Both the position numbers and the translations under genes were made by a program. From Alterluteimonas quercicellularis (lineage in GTDB: Bacteria; Pseudomonadota; Gammaproteobacteria; Xanthomonadales; Xanthomonadaceae), in the NCBI RefSeq assembly GCF_021191635.1, contig NZ_JAIWPR010000064.1:1-32025 (forward strand): 32,025 nt of DNA. The letters are read 5' to 3'. Below the pieces are notes generated by a model, which made no database searches, had not been told where the DNA came from, and was given only the letters and a program-made list of their open reading frames with translations. This document shows, one piece after another, positions 1 to 7,563 of this stretch; the first letter of the stretch is position 1; each line of letters starts with the position of its first letter.

Positions 1-2
1 AG

Positions 3-761
3 TGGTCGAGCTACGTCTGGCTGGGCGGCACGCCGGTGGGGCTGGTGCGCGACGGCCAGCTGTACCACCTGCACAACGACCACCTGGGCCGTCCGATCGT
101 GGCGACCGACAGCGCGAAGGCGCACCGGTGGGTGGCATCGAACTTCGCGTTCGACCGCCGGGTGGACCGCGACACCCTCGGCGGCTTGAACCTGGGCCTG
201 CCGGGGCAGTACTTCGACGCGGAGAGCGGCCACTGGTACAACGGATTCCGCGACTACGACGGACGGACCGGGCGGTACTTGCAGCCTGATCCGCTTGGGC
301 TAACGGATGGAATCAATCCATACTCGTATTCTCAGGGGAACCCCCTCGCCTTTTACGATCCATTAGGCCTATGTTCTTGCGGCATTGGAGGGTGGGGGAA
401 AGATTTTTCGGAAAACTGGAAAACTACGAGTAACACGATTGATTCTGCAATGAGTCGCGTTAATCCCCTTGACCTTCCGTTAGGTCCGCAGACCTATATT
501 AACTTCGCATTAGGTGGGGTGGTGGCTAAGAGTTACGGAGGAACTACCTCAGTCCAGGAAATAATTCGATACGTATCCGGCAGAATAAGTGCGCCAAGAA
601 GTCAGTTCAGGCTCTATCCTAGGTTTGATACCGGCAGGGTGTTATTGACTTCGGTGGCTCAAGGCGTATCCGTTAATGTTGCGTGGTACGACGGACGAGC
701 CATTGGAAATGCACTTTACACGACCTGCGATCACCTCAGTTATTGCGGCGATGAAGAATAA
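3..761 (+). CDS. RHS repeat-associated core protein, C-terminal part with variable toxin-like tail (5' end outside window)
   Basis: Seen: the frame is open from the window edge to TAA at 759-761 and gives 252 residues. The first ~123 carry the typical RHS core end (HNDHLGRP near the start, then YFDAESGHWYNGFRDYDG, RYLQPDPLGL, and NPYSYSQGNPL) closing with DPLGL at 357-371. Family knowledge: in RHS polymorphic toxins this core ends the shell that encloses a variable C-terminal effector domain, delivered by a secretion system and cut off after the core. Here the tail is 129 residues and its DNA is much richer in A/T than the core, as expected for a swapped module. I do not recognise a nuclease or other enzyme motif in the tail. 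It contains apolar stretches (around NFALGGVVAKSYGG and VLLTSVAQGVSVNVAW), and the next gene encodes a membrane protein, so membrane action is a possible but untested role. The RHS assignment is firm; the toxin activity is inferred. Confidence 0.9.
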   Translation, partial: WSSYVWLGGTPVGLVRDGQLYHLHNDHLGRPIVATDSAKAHRWVASNFAFDRRVDRDTLGGLNLGLPGQYFDAESGHWYNGFRDYDGRTGRYLQPDPLGLTDGINPYSYSQGNPLAFYDPLGLCSCGIGGWGKDFSENWKTTSNTIDSAMSRVNPLDLPLGPQTYINFALGGVVAKSYGGTTSVQEIIRYVSGRISAPRSQFRLYPRFDTGRVLLTSVAQGVSVNVAWYDGRAIGNALYTTCDHLSYCGDEE

Positions 762-1095
762 TCTTACGAGATTTCACTATTATGCGGTCTGCCTTTTCCT
801 GCATGGGATTTTTCTTGCAATTGTTCTAGTGCACGCTGCTAAGTTTGACAGTGCTCTTAGCTACGTAACTTGGGTTATAATCATATCGTTTTTCTTCATA
901 TTTCTGACGCAAGTGGATTTTTTTATTTCCTTCGTATTCTAGGTATGCCAATAGTGGCGCGCAGAAAAATCTTAATGTAGGGAAGTCTTCTTTTGCTGGA
1001 GTTGGCAAGAGTGCCGCATTATGGGTCTTTACATTTGGCTGGATAGTTTCTTTCTATCTATTGCATGAGTCATTCGGAACCGCCGCCCTTATATA
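286..1095. other. AT-rich segment: RHS C-terminal domain plus downstream gene
   Basis: Base use changes sharply at about position 286, right after the RHS core codons for YLQPDPLGL begin, and returns to GC-rich DNA after about 1100-1300. Codons ending in A or T are common only here in the window. This is the pattern of a replaceable toxin/immunity cassette joined to a conserved RHS shell by recombination. The boundaries were judged by eye, not computed. Confidence 0.7.
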
Positions 1096-1162
1096 CTATC
1101 TATTGATCTGCCTGGCCATCACGGTCAGCAATTCATCGAGATTCTTTTCGGCCCGAGCGTAG
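751..1162 (+). pseudogene. Small multi-pass membrane protein, candidate RHS immunity protein, interrupted by a frameshift at a T7 run
   Basis: Seen: ATG at 751 lies inside the last codons of the RHS gene (11-base overlap). The frame runs 63 residues to TAG at 940-942 and has two hydrophobic helices (about residues 9-30 and 37-60). A second frame is open from 908 to TAG at 1160-1162 and encodes two further hydrophobic helices (ALWVFTFGWIVSFYLLH and ALIYYLLICLAITV). Removing one T from the run at 918-924 joins the two into one protein of about 136 residues with four helices. Inference: the intact gene was a four-helix inner-membrane immunity protein for the RHS tail. The break may be a sequencing error, true inactivation, or a slippage switch. 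The last ~20 residues overlap a possible opposite-strand remnant, so the exact end is uncertain. If the frameshift is real, the product is the 63-residue two-helix form. Confidence 0.6.
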
Positions 1163-1292
1163 AAGTTCGTTCCGATATGTGAACGCGGGTAGTAATAAGA
1201 GGACGCGAGGAACTGCCTGTTTTGAGCAAGAGACGACAAACTTGAAGTAGCGTGGGCCGTCCGACTCGAACAGCTCATCCGCGATGGCTGCT
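1096..1292 (-). pseudogene. Possible remnant of an unidentified gene (frameshifted C-terminal fragment)
   Basis: Read on the minus strand, one frame from about 1292 gives a protein-like stretch (ADELFESDGPRYFKFVVS). It degenerates near 1200-1215, where the neighbouring frame takes over with SSYYYPRSHIGTNFYARAEK and then NLDELLTVMARQINR before TAG at 1096-1098. The composition looks like a real soluble protein end, but no upstream part exists because the MscS-like gene and its terminator begin there. I do not recognise the family. It overlaps the end of the frame-restored membrane gene on the other strand, so one of the two readings may be fortuitous. Confidence 0.25.
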
Positions 1293-1312
1293 GGACCAGA
1301 TCAGAGACGCTA

Positions 1313-1343
1313 AAAAAAGAAGGCCCCGCTCGCGCGGGGCCTT
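1313..1343 (-). terminator. Intrinsic terminator after the MscS-like gene
   Basis: An 8-base perfect stem, GGCCCCGC (1322-1329) and GCGGGGCC (1334-1341), with loop TCGC is extended by A-T pairs. Read on the minus strand it is followed by a T-rich tract (complement of the A7 run at 1312-1318). It lies about 27 bases beyond the stop of the minus-strand gene. Confidence 0.85.
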
Positions 1344-1369
1344 TCCCTTTGCTATAGCAACGCCGTCGC

Positions 1370-2980
1370 TCAGCGCGGCGGCTCGTCCCGCCGCTTGCGG
1401 GCGAGATGGTCCTCGGCCCAGCGGTCGGCGATCTTGCCTGCGGCTTCGCGGCCGCCGAGGCCGAAGGCGAGCGCCACGGCCACCGCGACCGCGCCGAGCA
1501 CCAGGCCGAAGGCGAGGTTGACGATGTCGTCGGCAATGCCCATCGCGCGCAGGCCCATGGCGATCACCAGGCCGAGGATGGCCACGCGCACGATGCGCGC
1601 GAAGCCGGTGCGGCCGTCCGGGTTGGCGCGTTCGATGGCGCCGGCCGCCAGGTCGGCCAGCCAGTAGCCGACCGCCAGGATCACCACGCCCAGCAGGATG
1701 TCGCCGCCGAAGGCGATGAACATCCCCAGCAGGTCGCGCACGCCGACGAACCCGAGCCGGTGCGCGGCTTCCACGGTGGCGAACAGCATGATGAAGAACA
1801 GCGCGACGCGGCCGATGAAGGCCGACAGGCCGCCGCCGGAGGGCGCGGTGCGGGTGGGGTCCACCAGCGGGTCGACCGGCGGATCGAGGTCGTCGGCCAG
1901 GTGCTCGACGCGCTGCGGGCCGGGGCCCTCGCGCAGCGGCGTCGGGGGCGCGTCCGGAGCGGTCTCCGGCACCAGCCGCGACAGGCCCAGGCGGGCGGGC
2001 AGGCGGTCGGTGCCGAGGTTCTGCAGCAGGCGCACCAGCAGCCCGGTCACGAAGCGGCCCAGGAACCAGGCCACCAGCAGGATCAGGGTCGCGGCCAGGA
2101 TGTTGGGCACTGCGGTCAGCAGCAGGGAGAGCATCTCGCTGGCCGGCGCGGAGATCGCCTCGATCGCCAGCGCGTCCAGCGCCGCGATCAGGGTCGGCAC
2201 GATGACCAGGATGAACACCAGCGTGCCGCCCAGCTCGGACAGCCGCACGCCCTCGGTGACGTCGGTGCGGTTGCTGTAGCGGTCCACGCCGGCCGCGGCC
2301 AGCAGGTTGGTGACCAGTCCGCGCAGCACCTTGGCGATCAGCCAGCCGACCACGCCGATGATCGCGGCGGCGAACACGTTCGGCAGCGTGCCCATGAAGC
2401 GGCCGGAGAGCTCGTTGAGCGGGGTCATCAGCCCCTCGATGCGCAGCGCGCCCACGATGGCCGGCAGGAACAGCAGCAGCACCAGCCAGTAGACGACGTT
2501 GCCCAGTACCGCCGACAGCGGCTTGACGCCGGCCGAGGCCGAGAGCTTCTCGTCCCACTGCCCGGCCGCCATCAGCCGCTCGATGCCCGCCCGCAGCACG
2601 GTGGCGAGGATCCAGGCCACCAGCGCCAGCACCGCTGCCAGCACGATCCGCGGCAGGTACAGCATCACCTCGGCCACCAGCGCCGAGAACGGGCCGTACA
2701 GGCCGTCGATCTGCAGCACGCTGAAGACCCCGATCAGGGTCATCAGGATCACGAACCAGAAGCCGATCGAGGCGGCCACGCGCACCACGTCGATCTGGGT
2801 GCGTGTCTGCGAGCCGACGCGTTCGTTGAGGCGCAGGCGGGTCAGGCCCTTGCGGATGCCGCCGCGCACCAGCAGCGCGACCAGCAGGCCGACGATCAGG
2901 ATCAGGACGGCGCCGAGGACCGACGGCAGGTACTGGCCGAGGCTGAATTCGAGATGGCGGGCGAGGGGTTGCGGTTCCAT
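1370..2980 (-). CDS. Multi-pass membrane protein related to mechanosensitive channels (conserved TM helix / MscS type)
   Basis: The 536-residue product has many hydrophobic helices, beginning at residues 20-40 (YLPSVLGAVLILIVGLLVAL). It shows several copies of a pattern in which a helix ending in VAWxLAxVLRxG or VGWLIAKVLRGLV is followed by a short amphipathic segment (for example around LLAAAGVDRYSNRT). This repeated helix unit is typical of the MscS-related 'conserved TM helix' proteins. The C-terminus has a glycine/alanine-rich helix (FGLVLGAVAVAVALAFGLGG, then REAAGKIADRW) resembling the pore-lining helix of MscS. A Pro/Asp-rich linker lies in the middle (around VPETAPDAPPTPLREGPG). ATG at 2980 was chosen because GGGAGAT stands just upstream; the frame is open further upstream but that part is Arg/Pro-rich and not protein-like. 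Likely role: ion flux or osmotic protection at the inner membrane (inference from family). Confidence 0.75.
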   Translation of the reverse strand: MEPQPLARHLEFSLGQYLPSVLGAVLILIVGLLVALLVRGGIRKGLTRLRLNERVGSQTRTQIDVVRVAASIGFWFVILMTLIGVFSVLQIDGLYGPFSALVAEVMLYLPRIVLAAVLALVAWILATVLRAGIERLMAAGQWDEKLSASAGVKPLSAVLGNVVYWLVLLLFLPAIVGALRIEGLMTPLNELSGRFMGTLPNVFAAAIIGVVGWLIAKVLRGLVTNLLAAAGVDRYSNRTDVTEGVRLSELGGTLVFILVIVPTLIAALDALAIEAISAPASEMLSLLLTAVPNILAATLILLVAWFLGRFVTGLLVRLLQNLGTDRLPARLGLSRLVPETAPDAPPTPLREGPGPQRVEHLADDLDPPVDPLVDPTRTAPSGGGLSAFIGRVALFFIMLFATVEAAHRLGFVGVRDLLGMFIAFGGDILLGVVILAVGYWLADLAAGAIERANPDGRTGFARIVRVAILGLVIAMGLRAMGIADDIVNLAFGLVLGAVAVAVALAFGLGGREAAGKIADRWAEDHLARKRRDEPPR

Positions 2981-3160
2981 GCGTGGATCTCCCGGGGTCG
3001 GGGACGGGCGGCGACGCCTCCGCGCGGGGGCGGGGCGGCGAACGGGAAGCCCTGTGTTACCGGACCGGCCGTGGGCTGAGGGTGAACGGAGGGTGCGCGC
3101 GACGGCGGGCGTGGGCCGGCGCCGGGCCGCTGCGGGCCGGCCCACTGCACAGTGTGCGTG

Positions 3161-3198
3161 GGCGCCGGCGTCGAGGGCCCCCGGGCGCCGCCGGCGCC
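3161..3198 (-). terminator. GC-rich hairpin downstream of nirK
   Basis: Ten-base inverted repeat GGCGCCGGCG (3161-3170) and CGCCGGCGCC (3189-3198) lies just past the nirK stop codon. There is no T tract, so factor-independent termination is uncertain. Apart from this hairpin and the ribosome-binding site of the MscS-like gene, nothing else was seen in 2981-3221. Confidence 0.3.
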
Positions 3199-3221
3199 GC
3201 CGCGGAGCGGGCGGCCGGCGG

Positions 3222-4391
3222 TCAGCGTGCGGCTGGCGGCAGCGAGACGTCGGTGGTCGGCCTGATCGGGCCGGCCGCGGACGGCTGCGTCATCAGGTCG
3301 TGGTCCCACGTGTCGCCGTCGACCCGCACGTGCGCGGCCGCGCCCAGCTCCACCGCCTCGATCAGGTTGTGGTTGAGGTAGACGTGCAGGCCGGGCTGGC
3401 GGAAGGTGTAGAGCGCCGCCCCGGCGGAGCCGCCGCGGATGAACCACGTCTCCAGGTCGCGGAGCGGGGCGTTGGCGAACTTGCCTTCCTCCCAGACGTA
3501 GTCGCCGTGGCCGCCGATCAGGTGCGGGCGGGTGTCGCGGTTGGCCTGCGAGTGCACGAACAGCACCGTCTCGCCGACGCGGCTGGTCATCGCGTTGTCG
3601 CCGGTCAGCGCGCCGACCGCGCCGTTGAAGACCACGTGCGTGGGCACCAGGCCGCGCATGGCCGCCAGGGTGTCGGGCAGCGACTCGGCGTGCGAGGCGT
3701 AGGTCTTGAACCGGCCGTGCTCGTCGCGCGGGATGTAGAACTCCGTTTCGCCGACGTAGTACGCGCGGTCGTAGCGCAGCGGATGCCCCTGCCCGTCGCT
3801 CAGGCCTTCGCGCGGCAGCACCATGATCGTGCCGTGCATGCCCTGGACCACGTGCCACGGCGTCATCGAGCCGCCCGGCGCGCAGTGGTAGACGAAGGTG
3901 CCCGTGCGCGTGGCCTTCCAGCGCAGCGTGACTTCCTGGCCCGGCTGCACGACGGTGAGGTCGCCGCCGCCCAGCGCGCCCGTCGAAGCGTGGAAGTCGA
4001 TGTTGTGCGGCATGGTGTTGGTGGCCGGGTTGACCAGGGTGACTTCCACGTAGTCACCCTGGTGCACCACCATCAGCGGGCCGGGGATCGAGCCGCCGAA
4101 GGTCATCGCGAGCATCCTGGTGCCGTCGCCGTCGATGACGATCTCCTTCTCCTCGATGGGCAGGGTGAACTGCACCACCTTGGGCCCGCCGGTCGCGGCC
4201 TGCTCGTGCGCGTGCACGAAGGGCGGGCGCACCAGCTGCACGCGCTGCCGCGGCAGGCCGGCGAGGTCGGAGGCCTCCGTCCGCGTGCGCGTCATCAGTT
4301 CGAGCGCATCCACGGCGTGCGCCGTCGGGGCGAGGGCGCCGCCCGCGAGCGCGAGCGCCGCGGCGAGCAGTGAGGTCCTGACGAGTGTCAT
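3222..4391 (-). CDS. nirK: Copper-containing nitrite reductase (NO-forming)
   Basis: Reduces nitrite to nitric oxide in the periplasm, taking electrons from azurin or a c-type cytochrome. The 389 residues begin with a Sec signal peptide (about residues 1-26, ending AHA) followed by two cupredoxin domains. All copper ligands can be placed: type 1 copper His129, Cys170, His180 and Met185; type 2 copper His134, His169 and His341; catalytic Asp132 and His290. They lie in [41 protein letters not shown] and LNHNLIEA. The offset from Alcaligenes-type numbering is +34, becoming +35 after one extra residue between Cys170 and His180. ATG at 4391 has GGAG nearby. An FNR-type palindrome is centred about 80 bases upstream. 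The gene is divergent from the copper receptor gene. No nor or nirV gene is adjacent. Very sure of function. Confidence 0.97.
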   Translation of the reverse strand: MTLVRTSLLAAALALAGGALAPTAHAVDALELMTRTRTEASDLAGLPRQRVQLVRPPFVHAHEQAATGGPKVVQFTLPIEEKEIVIDGDGTRMLAMTFGGSIPGPLMVVHQGDYVEVTLVNPATNTMPHNIDFHASTGALGGGDLTVVQPGQEVTLRWKATRTGTFVYHCAPGGSMTPWHVVQGMHGTIMVLPREGLSDGQGHPLRYDRAYYVGETEFYIPRDEHGRFKTYASHAESLPDTLAAMRGLVPTHVVFNGAVGALTGDNAMTSRVGETVLFVHSQANRDTRPHLIGGHGDYVWEEGKFANAPLRDLETWFIRGGSAGAALYTFRQPGLHVYLNHNLIEAVELGAAAHVRVDGDTWDHDLMTQPSAAGPIRPTTDVSLPPAAR

Positions 4392-4464
4392 TTCGGCGTT
4401 CTCCGGTCTTTGTGCGGTCGATGCGATATGGAGAACAGGCTAGGTCGCTGCAGGCCGGCGCGCC

Positions 4465-4478
4465 TTGACTCCGATCAA
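4465..4478 (-). promoter_or_regulatory. FNR/ANR/DNR-type site upstream of nirK
   Basis: TTGAC-TCCG-ATCAA matches the consensus TTGAT-N4-ATCAA at nine of ten half-site bases. It is centred about 80 bases before the nirK ATG. On the minus strand a TAGCCT hexamer follows about 22 bases later, the spacing of an activator-dependent -10 element. It lies in the nirK/receptor divergent region (4392-4671), so it might also affect the receptor gene, although that start is 200 bases away. Regulator identity (oxygen- or NO-sensing) cannot be read from the site. Confidence 0.75.
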
Positions 4479-4671
4479 GGCGGCGACGGTCGCCCCAACG
4501 TCCTTCGCGCTTCACCGCGGACCGTTCGACCGCCGCAGCACAGCGACGGCTGCGACACGATCCGTCGATCCGTATCACGGCGGACGCGACCGCCCTGCGC
4601 GCGCTGCGACATTCGGTCGCATCCGCGGCGCGGCACTCGATGCTGAACTGTGCGCGACACGAGGAGACCCC

Positions 4672-6729
4672 ATGAACGAGCATCTGCTCTGCATCGCGCT
4701 GGCCGCCGCTTGCGCGCAGTCCGCCGCCGCGGCGCCGCGCGACGGCGCCGCCGCCGACGAACGCATCGCCACCCTCGATACGCTGGTGGTCACCGGCGTG
4801 GCGCCGGCCGCCGCGCTGACCTTCGTCACCGATCCGCGCCTGCCGCGCCAGCCGGTGCCGGCGAGCGACGGCGCCGACTACCTCAAGACTGTGCCGGGCT
4901 TCGCGGTGCTGCGCAGCGGCGGCACCAACGGCGACCCGGTGCTGCGCGGCATGTTCGGCTCGCGGCTCAACCTGCTGGCCGGCGACGGCGCGATGATGGG
5001 CGCCTGCCCCTCGCGCATGGACAACGCCATGTCCTACGTCTCGCCGGAGACCTACGACCGGCTGACCATCGTCAAGGGGCCGCAGACGGTGCTGTGGGGC
5101 GGCGGCGCCTCGGCGGGCACGGTGCGCTTCGAGCGCGAGACCCCCTACTTCGATCGCCCCGGTGTCCGCGCGTCGGGCAGCCTGCTCGCCGGCGGCAACG
5201 GCCGCAGCGACCAGGTGCTGGACGCGTCGGCAGGCGCGCCGCGCGGGTACGCCCGCTTCACCGGCAACCGCTCGCAGGCCGACGACTACCGCGACGGCGC
5301 CGGCCGCGAGGTGCCCTCGGCCTGGCGGAAGTGGAACGCGGATGCCGCCTTCGGCTGGACGCCCGACGCCGACACCGTGCTGGAGGCCAGCCTCGGCACC
5401 GGCGACGGCGAGGCGCGCTACGCCGGACGCGGCATGGACGGCGCGCAGTTCGAGCGCACCAGCTACGGCCTGCGCTTCGAGAAGCAGACCATCGGCGGTG
5501 CGCTGGACGAGGTGTCCGCCAACCTCTACTACAACGACGTCGACCACGTGATGGACAACTACACGCTGCGCGACCCCGACCCCTCGGGCGGCATGCCGAT
5601 GCCGATGGCCAGCAACGTCGCCCACCGCACCGCCGGCGGCCGCGTCGCGCTGACCTGGCGCGGCGCGCACTGGGACCTGACCGGCGGCGCCGACGCGCGC
5701 GACAGCCGGCATGCCGACCGCGGCGCGATGGGCCGCGGCGCCTATCGCGCCCAGCCGTGGGCGGTGGACGCGCGGCTGCGCCAGGCCGGCGTCTTCGCGG
5801 AACTGCACGCGCGCCTCGCGCCCGACCGGCACCTGATCGGCGGCGTGCGCCTGGACCGCGCCGAGGCCGAGGACGCGCGCGCGCTGGCCGGCGGCATGAT
5901 GCCCGTGCCCAACCCCACCGCCGGGCAGACCCGGCGCGAGACCCTGCCCTCGGCGTTCGTCCGCTACGAATGGACGCTCGCGGACCTGCCGCTGCACGGG
6001 TACGCGGGCGTGGGCCACACACGGCGCATGCCCGACTACTGGGAGCTGTTCTCGCCGGATCGCGGCCCGGACGGCGCGGCCAACGCCTTCGCCGGCCTCG
6101 CCCCGGAGCGCACCACGCAGATCGACCTGGGCCTGCGCTACGGCGGCCGGCGCGTCGACGCCTGGGTGGCGCTGTACGCCGGGCGCATGCAGGACTACAT
6201 CGTATTCGACTACCTGGACGGCGACGCGATGGGTGCCACGACGCGCGCGCGCAATGCCGACGCCGACATCCGCGGTGGCGAAGCCGGGGTGGCGTGGCGC
6301 CCCGCGCAGGACTGGAAGCTCGGCGGCACGCTGTCCTACGCCTGGGGCGAGCTGGCCGAGAGCGGCCAGGCGATGCCGCAGGTGCCGCCGCTGGAGGCGC
6401 GGCTCGACGCCGGCTACGACGACGGCCGCTGGTCGGCCGGCGCGCTGCTGCGCGCGGTCGCCTCGCAGGATCGCGCCAGCCCCTCGCTGGGCAACGTGGT
6501 CGGCCGCGACCTCGGCCCCAGCGCGGGCTTCGCGGTGTTCTCGCTCAACGCCGGCTATCGCTTCGACGAACGCCTGCAACTGGCGGTGGGCATCGACAAC
6601 CTGTTCGACCGCGGCTACGGCGAGCACCTCAACCTCGCCGGCAACAGCGCCTTCGGCTATCCCGCCGACGCGGTGCGCATCCACGAGCCGGGCCGCACCG
6701 GCTGGATGAAGCTGAGCTACCGCTACTGA
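4672..6729 (+). CDS. oprC: TonB-dependent copper receptor (OprC/NosA type)
   Basis: Outer-membrane beta-barrel for copper import, energised by TonB. The 685-residue product has a signal peptide (about 1-21), a TonB-box-like segment (DTLVVTG, about 36-42), a plug domain with GGTNGDPVLRGMFGSRLN and VKGPQTVLWGGGASAGTV, then alternating barrel strands to a C-terminal aromatic end (LSYRY). Family knowledge: OprC of Pseudomonas binds copper through Cys143, Met147, His323 and Met325. Here the same pattern appears as Cys112, Met116 (GACPSRM), His292 and Met294 (DHVMDNY), all shifted by exactly 31. A Met-rich loop (GGMPMPMASN) follows. ATG at 4672 is preceded by GAGGAG; the upstream extension of the frame is not protein-like. 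Location beside nirK and azurin suggests it supplies copper to periplasmic copper enzymes. NosA-type receptors are known near denitrification genes. Confidence 0.93.
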   Translation: MNEHLLCIALAAACAQSAAAAPRDGAAADERIATLDTLVVTGVAPAAALTFVTDPRLPRQPVPASDGADYLKTVPGFAVLRSGGTNGDPVLRGMFGSRLNLLAGDGAMMGACPSRMDNAMSYVSPETYDRLTIVKGPQTVLWGGGASAGTVRFERETPYFDRPGVRASGSLLAGGNGRSDQVLDASAGAPRGYARFTGNRSQADDYRDGAGREVPSAWRKWNADAAFGWTPDADTVLEASLGTGDGEARYAGRGMDGAQFERTSYGLRFEKQTIGGALDEVSANLYYNDVDHVMDNYTLRDPDPSGGMPMPMASNVAHRTAGGRVALTWRGAHWDLTGGADARDSRHADRGAMGRGAYRAQPWAVDARLRQAGVFAELHARLAPDRHLIGGVRLDRAEAEDARALAGGMMPVPNPTAGQTRRETLPSAFVRYEWTLADLPLHGYAGVGHTRRMPDYWELFSPDRGPDGAANAFAGLAPERTTQIDLGLRYGGRRVDAWVALYAGRMQDYIVFDYLDGDAMGATTRARNADADIRGGEAGVAWRPAQDWKLGGTLSYAWGELAESGQAMPQVPPLEARLDAGYDDGRWSAGALLRAVASQDRASPSLGNVVGRDLGPSAGFAVFSLNAGYRFDERLQLAVGIDNLFDRGYGEHLNLAGNSAFGYPADAVRIHEPGRTGWMKLSYRY

Positions 6730-6756
6730 GCGCGGCGCCGTACTCTTCCGTCGTGT

Positions 6757-6824
6757 GTAGGAGCGCGCTCGCGCGCGACCGGGCCCGACGCCACGGCGCC
6801 TGTCGCGCGCCAGCGCGCTCCTAC
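6757..6824. repeat. GTAG-type REP pair (inverted, REPIN-like)
   Basis: A GTAGGAGCGCGCTCGCG-type element (6757-6779) faces its inverted copy ending GCGCGCTCCTAC (6802-6824), 22 bases apart. This is the classic head-to-head arrangement of REP sequences and resembles the GTAG repeats described in Stenotrophomonas. It lies between the convergent copper receptor and azurin genes. Confidence 0.85.
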
Positions 6825-6830
6825 AAGGCG

Positions 6831-6861
6831 AAAAAAGGCCCGCCGGCGGCGCCGGCAGGCC
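6831..6861 (-). terminator. Intrinsic terminator of azurin
   Basis: An 11-base stem with one mismatch, GGCCCGCCGGC (6837-6847) and GCCGGCAGGCC (6851-6861), has loop GGC. The A6 run at 6831-6836 is a T tract on the minus strand directly after the stem. It lies 26 bases beyond the azurin stop codon. Confidence 0.8.
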
Positions 6862-6887
6862 CAAAGACGCGGACGCGCCGCAGGGCG

Positions 6888-7343
6888 TCAGGGCGCGACG
6901 ACGAGCGTGCCGCGCATGATCGCCGAGTGGCCGGGGAAGGAACAGAAGAACGCGTAGTCGCCGCCGGCGCGCAGGCGGTTGCCCGGGAAGGTGATGCGGG
7001 TGGTGGCGCCGCCGCCGATCACGTCGGTGTGCGCGATCACGCGCTGGTCGTCGGCCGGGACGTACTTGCCCGCCGCGCCCGCGGCGATGCCGGCCTGGGC
7101 CACCGCGGCGACGTCGCCGGCGGCGGTGATCACCACGTTGTGGCCCATCGCGGTCGCCGGCAGCGCGCCGGAATGCTTGAGCTCGACGGTGATCGTGCGG
7201 CAGCCGGCCGAGACGGTCACGCTCTTCTTGTCGAACTGCATGCGGTCGTTGCCGTCGAGGCTGATCGTGCAGTTGTCGCTGGCCTGGGCGGCGCCCGCGG
7301 CGCACAGCAGGGCGAGGCCGAGCAGGGTGGAGAGGGTCTTCAT
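6888..7343 (-). CDS. azu: Azurin (blue copper electron carrier)
   Basis: Small periplasmic cupredoxin that passes single electrons, for example to nitrite reductase or cytochrome c peroxidase. The 151-residue precursor has a Sec signal ending AAQA at residue 21 and a mature domain with typical azurin landmarks: CTISLDGNDRMQFD at the N-terminus, the Cys25-Cys48 disulfide pair, MGHN (copper ligand His68), RVIAHT, and FFCSFPGHSAIMRG giving Cys134, His139 and axial Met143. ATG at 7343 has AGGAG a few bases upstream; the frame is open further upstream but the added residues are not protein-like and would cover the regulatory site. An FNR-type site is centred about 80 bases before this start, the same spacing as at nirK, which fits co-induction with the reductase it probably serves. 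Confidence 0.96.
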   Translation of the reverse strand: MKTLSTLLGLALLCAAGAAQASDNCTISLDGNDRMQFDKKSVTVSAGCRTITVELKHSGALPATAMGHNVVITAAGDVAAVAQAGIAAGAAGKYVPADDQRVIAHTDVIGGGATTRITFPGNRLRAGGDYAFFCSFPGHSAIMRGTLVVAP

Positions 7344-7416
7344 CGGGAACTCCTGGCGGATGGAACGGGGGAAAGAGGATGTGCGCGTAGTGTGTGCGCG
7401 CCGCGCCGGGAGCGAA

Positions 7417-7430
7417 TTGATCTGGATCAT
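7417..7430 (-). promoter_or_regulatory. FNR/ANR/DNR-type site upstream of azurin
   Basis: TTGAT-CTGG-ATCAT on the plus strand differs from the consensus at one base. Its centre is about 80 bases before the azurin ATG. Apart from this site, a REP element and the 5' leader, nothing else was seen in 7344-7559. Confidence 0.7.
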
Positions 7431-7543
7431 TTCCGAACGGGAGAGGCACGGGTGCGTTCGCCCGGCGGCAGAGGTCCCGGCCCGCCACCGCTGCGCTCGC
7501 GCGGGGGGCGCGAGCGCGTCGCCGGGGCAGCGCGGGGGAAGAA

Positions 7544-7563
7544 TCGCGCGGGCGCGCTCCTAC
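7544..7563 (-). repeat. Single GTAG-type REP element at the end of the cbb3 operon
   Basis: On the minus strand the element starts GTAGGAGCGCGCCCGCG. Its TAG (complement of 7560-7562) is the stop codon of the TauE/SafE-like gene, so the repeat begins exactly where the coding region ends. Confidence 0.7.

Noticed and set aside
1255..1300. A T-arm-like sequence (GTTCGAGTC on the minus strand) suggesting a tRNA
   Set aside because: No acceptor, D or anticodon stems could be fitted around it.
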